NCBI GenBank assembly: GCA_028551475.1
Contig: CM052355.1
Coordinates: 26,935,580-26,999,579 of the forward strand
Reading direction: 5' to 3'
DNA length: 64,000 bases
Source of the DNA: Casuarina equisetifolia
Taxonomy: Eukaryota > Streptophyta > Magnoliopsida > Fagales > Casuarinaceae
Shown: one piece after another, positions 60,016-64,000 of the stretch
Layout of the letters: every line of letters begins with the position of its first letter
Position numbering within the stretch: position 1 is the first letter of the stretch
Position numbers and translations under genes: made by a program
The notes under the pieces: generated by a model
The model's database searches: none
Seen by the model: only the letters and a program-made list of their open reading frames with translations
What the model was told of the DNA's origin: nothing

Positions 60016-60375
60016 AGAGCAAGCTCTCCAGAGTAAGTTAAAACCTAATTTAAGTCATAATGGAGGAAGAAGAAATAGAGAAAACTTTAGAGAAGGATAT
60101 ATAGGAAGAGGTAGATTTGGAGGAAGAAACCTTCAAGCTAATAATCTGAAGAGGATGTACAGTATATATAGGATATATAGGATATATAGGATATATAGGA
60201 AGAAGTAGACTTTAGAATAAAACAAGATAAAGAATAAGAGACTTTAGAGCAAGCTTTCTAAAGTAAGATAAGACCTAATTTAAGCCACAATGGAGGAAAA
60301 GGAAATAAAGAAAACTTTAGAGGAGGATATATAGGAAGAGGTAGATTTGGAGGGAAAAACCCTCAAGGTAATAAT
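60016..60375 (+). repeat. Duplicated segment and 9-bp minisatellite in Copia gag
   Basis: A segment of about 120-130 bp (AGAGCAAGCTCTCCAGAGTAAG to GGTAGATTTGGAGG) at about 60016-60137 recurs at 60246-60367. Between them is a GGATATATA repeat of about four units (60164-60200). Confidence 0.8.
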
Positions 60376-63300
60376 ATGGATCAAGAATAACAAAGATCTA
60401 ATTCTTATGCCCAAGGAGCAAAAGGTAGAGGTAGAGGTAAAGGTGGTTTCTTCTTAAGAAATGATAGAGGAAATTCTACAAAAAGGAATAATAGATCATA
60501 GTGTTATAGGTGTAGAAAATATAGGCATATTAGTAGAAAGTGTAAAACCAACTTAAATAAAAAACCAACATTTAGTAAAGAGGAGGAAAAAAGAAATGAA
60601 CAAATTGTTTTATTAACTTTTAAAGAAGAAAGGACAATGAAAGGAAATGTTTGGTATTTTAATACTATAGCTAGCAATCATATGATTGAGAATAAGAAGC
60701 TATTTAATGAATTGTATGAGACAATTAAATGAGAAGTAGAATTTAAAGATAATACCATAATACTAGTAAAAGGAAAAGGAAGAATAATGGTTAAAGCTAA
60801 AAGTGGAATGTAAAAGTTTATTAATGAAGTCTATTATGAACCTACCTTAAGGAGCAATATGAAGAGTCTTGGGCAAATTAGTAGAGAATTGATATAAGAT
60901 AAATCTCAAGGATAAAAGTTTAACCTTTAGAAATTTAGAAGGGTGGTTACTAGCCAAAGTAGAAATGTAGGAAAATATACTTTTTACAATTAACCTTTAA
61001 ATTGAATCAATTAAGTTTTTGAAGTCTATTATGAATGAAGAGTCTTAGCTTTGGCAATTGAGATTTGGACACATCAGTTTCAAAGTACTAAAGTTACTTG
61101 CAAATAAGAACATGGTTGAAGGTTCTCTTAAGATTAATCATCCAGATGAGTTATATGAAAAATGTGTGAAAAAGAAGCAATTCAAGAGGATTTTTTAAGC
61201 TGGAAATTCTTGGAAAGTAAAAAGGCCATTGCAGCTTGTCCATTGACATCACTTGTCCATTCAACATCACTTCCTTAGGAGGAAATAAATATTATATCTT
61301 GTTTATTAATGATTTCAACAGAAAAACCTAGGTGCATTTTTTGAAGGAAAAATCAGAGGCATTGGAGAAGTTTAAAGAGTTCAAGGCTATGATGGAAAAG
61401 TAAATTGAAGAGCCTTTAAAGATAATCATATTAGATAGAGGAAAAGAATATACTTCCAAATTGTTCAAAAAAATTTGTAAGAAGGAAGGAATCATCCATA
61501 AGCTCATAATAGCATACACACCACAACAAAATGGTATTGTAAAGAGAAAGAACAAAACAAATCCTTGACATGGTGCAAAGCATGATGAAGAGCAAGGATT
61601 TACCAAATACTTTTTGGGCTAAAGTAGTCAATTATGTAGTATACCTAATCAATCATTGTCCAACAAAGATTGTAAAAGATAAAACACCAAATGAAACATG
61701 GAGTAGAAGCAAATCGATTGTAAGTGACCACAAGGTGTTCAATTGCATAGCATATGCTCAAGTCCCAGAACAAAGAAGAAAGAAGCTAAATTATCAAGAA
61801 ATCAAATGCATCTTTGAAGGATATAACAAAGCCTTAAAGGCTTTTAAGTTGTATTATCCAAATGAGAATAAGCTAATTGTATTAAGGGACATGGAGTTTG
61901 ATGAAGAAGCATAATGAAAATGGAGTTAAGACGACAAGCTAATAAAAGACTTATTTTACAAAAGTAGAGAAAAAGAAGCAGACTAATAAAAAGCAGCAAC
62001 AAGTGAACAAATTTCATTGAGACATGGAAAAGGTAGCAAACTAAGAGAAACTTCAACAAAGATGAGAAGTTTGGGAGATATTTATGAGGAAACAGAACCC
62101 TTAGAGGTAAGTAACTACTCCTTGTATTGCCTACTAACTAAATGTGATCCAATTATGTATGAAAAAGCTACTACTAGTGAAAAATGGAAAAAGGCAATGG
62201 ATGAAGAAATAAATGCAATAAAAAGAAATGATACATGAAAGCTAGTAGAATTACCTAAGGGTCACAAAGCAATTAGAGTTAGGTGGGTTTATAAAACAAA
62301 GATGAATCAAGAAGAAAATATTGAAAAATATAAACCTAGATTAGTAGGAAAAGGATACAAACAAAAGTATGAAATAGATTATAAAGAAGTATTTGTTCTA
62401 GTTGCTAAGATAGATACTATTAGATTAACTATAGCCTTAGTTACAGCTAAAGAATGGAAAGTAGACCAAATGAATGTAAAATTAGTTTTTCTTAATGGAT
62501 ATCTAGAATAAGGAATCTATGTAGAACAACCTCCAAGATATGTAAAAGAAGGACAAGAAGAAAAGGTGAATAAGTTGAAAAAGGCTTTATATGGATTAAA
62601 GCAAGCCCCAAGAGCATAGAATTCAAGGATTGATGAGTATTTGGTAAAGAATGGTTTTGTGAAAGGTCTTTATGAGCATGTTTTATACATGAAAAAAAAA
62701 AGGATGGAGAGATATTGATGATATGCTTGTTCATGGATAATATGATCTTCATAGGTAATTGTCTATATATATTTCAAACTTAAGGACTCCATTTTTGAAG
62801 AATTTGAAAGTGATAATATTGGAATGATGTCTTACTTTCTCGGGATAAAAGTAGTTCAAAGAGAAGTATGCATTTTTATTTCATAGAAGAAATATACATA
62901 CCAAGTTTTAAGTAAATTTAAAATGTTTGATAGTAAACCAATTTCTACACTAATTAACAGAAGTACAAAATTAAAACAAAATTCAATGGGAGAAGCTGTA
63001 GATTCATAAACATTTAAAAGTCTTGTTGGGAATTTAAGATATCTAACCTATACAAGCTCAAATATTATGTATGTGGGTTTGGTAAGCAGGTATATAAAGA
63101 CTCTCAAACAAGCTCATTTTAAGGCTGCTAAAAGGATATTAAGGTATGTTAAAGATACACTAGATTATGGTTTGTTTTATGAAAACTACAAGGATGTTGG
63201 TTTAATTGGATATTCAGATAGTGATTTTAGAATAGATAAGGACAAAAGGAAAAGTACTTCTAAATATGCTTTTAGTCTTGGGACAATAAACTTTTCTTGG

Positions 63301-63670
63301 TCATCTAAAAAACAATATGTGATAGCTTTATCAACTTGTGTAATAGAATACATCATAGCTTCTCATTGTGCCAATTAAGCAATTTGGTTAAGGAATTTGT
63401 TGATGGAGATGGAATGCCTACATAAGGATCCTATAGATATTTATGTAGATAACAAGTTAGTACTATTACTTTCAAAGAATCTAGTCTCGTATAGGAAAAG
63501 TAAGCATATTGAAATGAAGTTTCATTTTTTTTTTTTTGGGACTAGATAAAGAAGGGAGTCATTCAGTTAACTTATTGTAAAAGTAAAGATATATTTACAA
63601 AACCATTGAAGTTTGAAGAGTTTAAAAGGTTAAGATACAATTTGGGCATGATCAAGTTTAAAGAGGTTAT

Positions 63671-64000
63671 TGTTGGGTTTAAACATTATCAACTCAAATA
63701 AAAGAAAAAAACCTACAAAGTGAGTAGGCCCATGAATTCTATTCATCTTTTTCCTTCTCCCATCTCTTTCCCAATGGAAGAAGTTTAGAAAAAGCTAGAA
63801 AATGCTAGAATCTTCTTCTTCATTGAACAATTATCTTCTAACACTAGGAAAAGATCTGTGACATTAAGTTCTCTCTAACCATAAGCTTAAAGTCTATATT
63901 TCTTAGAGAACAAGGAAGCACTAACCTTATGAGCCTATAAATACCATGAAGCACATGGAGGAGCATAGTAGAGAGAAGAAAGTGAAGCAAGAAGAGAGAA
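63671..64000 (+). repeat. 3' LTR of Copia element (partial)
   Basis: TGTTGGGTTTAAACATTATC start, collinear with the 5' LTR to the window edge, with the same TATAAATA box (GCCTATAAATACCATG near 63936). Confidence 0.88.

Larger units (their letters stand above)
58681..64000 (+). mobile_element. Copia element, nearly full length, runs off window
   Basis: The 5' LTR (58681-59366) and the beginning of the 3' LTR (63671-64000) align along their length. A decayed tRNA-Met-type primer site follows the 5' LTR (about 59370-59385). Parts in order: gag (about 59.4-60.2 kb), a CCHC knuckle (CYRCRKYRHISRKCK near 60500), protease region (WYFNTIASNHM near 60650), integrase (about 61.1-61.9 kb, with YTPQQNGIVKRK), reverse transcriptase (about 62.2-62.8 kb, KYKPRLVGKGYKQKYEIDYK, QMNVKLVFLNGYLE) and RNase H (63067-63378). 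The visible LTRs differ by roughly one base in ten, so it is an old element, with more than ten breaks. Confidence 0.92.

Overview
This window is nuclear DNA of a flowering plant, probably a woody eudicot or magnoliid; the species cannot be read from it. The evidence is intron-bearing plant genes (xyloglucan endotransglucosylase/hydrolase, a DREB2-type AP2 factor, relics of a terpene synthase, a lysine/histidine transporter and an NBS-LRR gene) embedded in plant-type Gypsy, Copia and L1 retroelements. About half of the 64 kb is retroelement.

Layout. 1-2.3 kb: 3' part of a decayed terpene synthase gene (minus strand) cut by a Copia scrap. 2.3-11 kb: a three-copy tandem array whose unit carries an unrecognised small hydrophobic ORF with its own TATA box and a lysine/histidine transporter (LHT) gene, both on the minus strand; every LHT copy is damaged, and the third unit holds an L1 fragment. 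11-17.4 kb: gene-poor, with a diverged direct duplication of about 0.5 kb. 17.4-19.7 kb: an apparently intact four-exon XTH gene with G-box, CCAAT and TATA. 21.25-23.85 kb: a compact DREB2-like gene with a long intron in its 5' leader. 24.4-55.9 kb: a segmentally duplicated block carrying two copies of an unrecognised gene for a secreted peptide with repeated CC-x5-CC cores. It has been inflated by a very young non-autonomous Athila-like element (27004-33353), by an NBS-LRR relic split by a Copia element (34.0-37.4 kb), and by a chromovirus (38972-54517) that landed in the second peptide-gene copy and later received a full-size Athila-like element (39963-49859). 56-64 kb: an L1 RNase H remnant, a Copia remnant, and a second Copia element whose 3' LTR runs off the window.

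The nesting can be dated in relative terms. Target-site duplications fit exactly (GTGCA, GTTTT, CTAGA), and LTR pairs differ by roughly 2.5 % (chromovirus), 0.8 % (Athila-like) and no difference noticed (non-autonomous element), in the order the nesting requires.

The genes likely to work are XTH (cell-wall remodelling) and the DREB2-like factor (stress transcription). The most interesting unexplained host features are the CC-x5-CC repeat precursor and the triplicated small ORF with a TATA promoter.
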